Shown: positions 5,454 to 6,161 of the stretch, piece by piece
Position numbering within the stretch: the first letter of the stretch is position 1
Layout of the letters: the number at the start of each line of letters is the position of its first letter
Assembly (NCBI GenBank): GCA_946886325.1
Contig: CAMPIK010000156.1
Location: forward strand, 1 to 6,161
DNA from: an uncultured Shinella sp.
Lineage (GTDB): Bacteria; Pseudomonadota; Alphaproteobacteria; Rhizobiales; Rhizobiaceae
Direction: 5' to 3'
DNA: 6,161 nt
Program-made: the position numbers and the translations under genes
The notes under the pieces: generated by a model
The model's database searches: none
Told to the model about the DNA's origin: nothing
Seen by the model: the letters and a program-made list of their open reading frames with translations, nothing else

Positions 5454-5555
5454 GGGACAGGGTCCCCAACCGCTTCGCGGACATTTCAACCCGTTGGTGC
5501 AACAGGGGTTTCCCCCTCGCTGCCGATCCGCTACACCTTTCGCGACATCGATTGC

Positions 5556-5560
5556 GGAGG
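5556..5560 (+). promoter_or_regulatory. Strong ribosome-binding site fixing the dehydrogenase start
   Basis: GGAGG lies 8 bases before ATG 5569. The 115-base gap after the methyltransferase stop (5454-5568) otherwise holds only small hairpins, GGGAC 5454-5458 / GTCCC 5462-5466 and AGGGG 5504-5508 / CCCCT 5513-5517, neither with a T-run, so no terminator or promoter is called there. Confidence 0.7.
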
Positions 5561-5568
5561 AACGGGCA

Positions 5569-6161
5569 ATGGCAAAGGTCGCATTCATCGGGCTCGGCGT
5601 GATGGGATATCCCATGGCCGGACATCTCAAGGTCAAGGGTGGCCATGAGGTCACGGTCTACAACCGGACCTTCGCCAAGGCGGAGAAATGGGTTGCCGAA
5701 TTCGGCGGCACGGCGGCCAAAACCCCTGCGGAGGCCGCAGCCGGCGCCGAATTCGTCTTCACCTGCGTCGGCAACGACGACGACCTGCGCTCGGTGACCG
5801 TCGCCGACGACGGCGCTCTTGCCGGCATGAAGGCCGGTGCCATCCTGATCGACAACACCACCGCCTCTGCCGAGGTCGCGCGCGAACTCGATGCGGCGGC
5901 GAAGGAGAAGGGCTGCGGCTTCATCGACGCCCCCGTCTCGGGCGGCCAGGCGGGTGCCGAAAACGGCGTGCTCACCGTGATGTGCGGCGGCGACGCGGCA
6001 ACCTTCGAGACCGCCCGGCCCGTGATCGACGCCTATGCGCGCATGGTCGGCCTGATGGGTCCGGCCGGTGCCGGGCAGCTCACCAAGATGGTCAACCAGA
6101 TCTGCATCGCCGGCCTCGTGCAGGGGCTCGCCGAAGGCATCCATTTCGGCAAGAAGGCCGG
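5569..6161 (+). CDS. NAD(P)-dependent beta-hydroxyacid dehydrogenase (3-hydroxyisobutyrate dehydrogenase / tartronate semialdehyde reductase family), 3' end cut
   Basis: The visible 197 residues are about two thirds of a family member (usually near 290-300 residues); the gene runs off the window end. These cytosolic enzymes oxidise 3-hydroxyacids or reduce the matching semialdehydes using NAD(P). The N-terminal Rossmann motif is GLGVMG (8-13). The segment after strand 2 reads YNRT (31-34), with N32-R33 in place of an acidic residue, which in this family favours NADP(H). DNTTAS (95-100) and the substrate-binding DAPVSGGQAGAE (120-131) are conserved, and the catalytic motif GQLTKMVNQ gives lysine K173 and N176. 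The C-terminal all-helical domain has just begun. Valine degradation, glyoxylate/tartronate metabolism and succinic or glyoxylate semialdehyde reduction are all possible. No valine-degradation genes are visible to decide. It is on the same strand as the methyltransferase gene, but the gap makes co-transcription uncertain. Confidence 0.92.
   Translation, partial: MAKVAFIGLGVMGYPMAGHLKVKGGHEVTVYNRTFAKAEKWVAEFGGTAAKTPAEAAAGAEFVFTCVGNDDDLRSVTVADDGALAGMKAGAILIDNTTASAEVARELDAAAKEKGCGFIDAPVSGGQAGAENGVLTVMCGGDAATFETARPVIDAYARMVGLMGPAGAGQLTKMVNQICIAGLVQGLAEGIHFGKKA

Noticed and set aside
4410..5654. 414-codon minus-strand open frame, longest in the window
   Set aside because: It runs antisense through the methyltransferase gene, whose SAM-binding motif is unambiguous, and overlaps three separate genes or gaps, so it is a shadow frame.
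5431..6144. 237-codon minus-strand open frame
   Set aside because: It is antisense to the dehydrogenase gene, which has clear Rossmann and catalytic motifs.

Overview
The window looks like ordinary chromosomal sequence from a GC-rich alphaproteobacterium, most likely a member of the Rhizobiaceae (Rhizobium/Agrobacterium/Ensifer/Shinella type). The reasons are the strong G/C bias at third codon positions, a Usg-family gene, a DUF2270 membrane protein and the general style of the transporter and dehydrogenase genes. No species can be named from the sequence. I see no tRNA, rRNA, CRISPR array, insertion sequence, attachment site or replication origin.

Left edge (1-744): the 5' part of a minus-strand gene encodes an exported protein with a signal peptide and a very Gln/Arg/Glu-rich coiled-coil region. 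It is followed by a 361-base divergent intergenic region holding a hairpin, a pair of 10-base direct repeats, a perfect 12-base palindrome and a plausible sigma70-type promoter.

Centre (745-3324): three plus-strand genes form a polar amino-acid ABC importer of the HisJ/ArgT-HisQ-HisM type: a periplasmic binding protein, then two inner-membrane permeases. The permease genes overlap by four bases (ATGA). A textbook intrinsic terminator hairpin lies between the binding-protein gene and the permeases, which should give high binding-protein and low permease expression. No ATPase gene lies on either side, so the importer probably borrows an ATPase encoded elsewhere. The ligand-contact residues of E. 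coli lysine/arginine/ornithine-binding protein are largely conserved, pointing to a basic amino acid as substrate.

Right half (3483-6161): a small usg gene (plus) converges on a DUF2270 membrane-protein gene (minus) with only 25 bases between them. Divergent from the latter is a TPR-type SAM-dependent methyltransferase gene. After a 115-base gap comes the 5' two thirds of a beta-hydroxyacid dehydrogenase (3-hydroxyisobutyrate dehydrogenase / tartronate semialdehyde reductase family), cut by the window end. These genes have no obvious common pathway.

I did not find a convincing undescribed system. The items most worth checking are the ATPase-less transporter cluster, the patterned promoter region upstream of it, and the N-terminal extension of the first permease.
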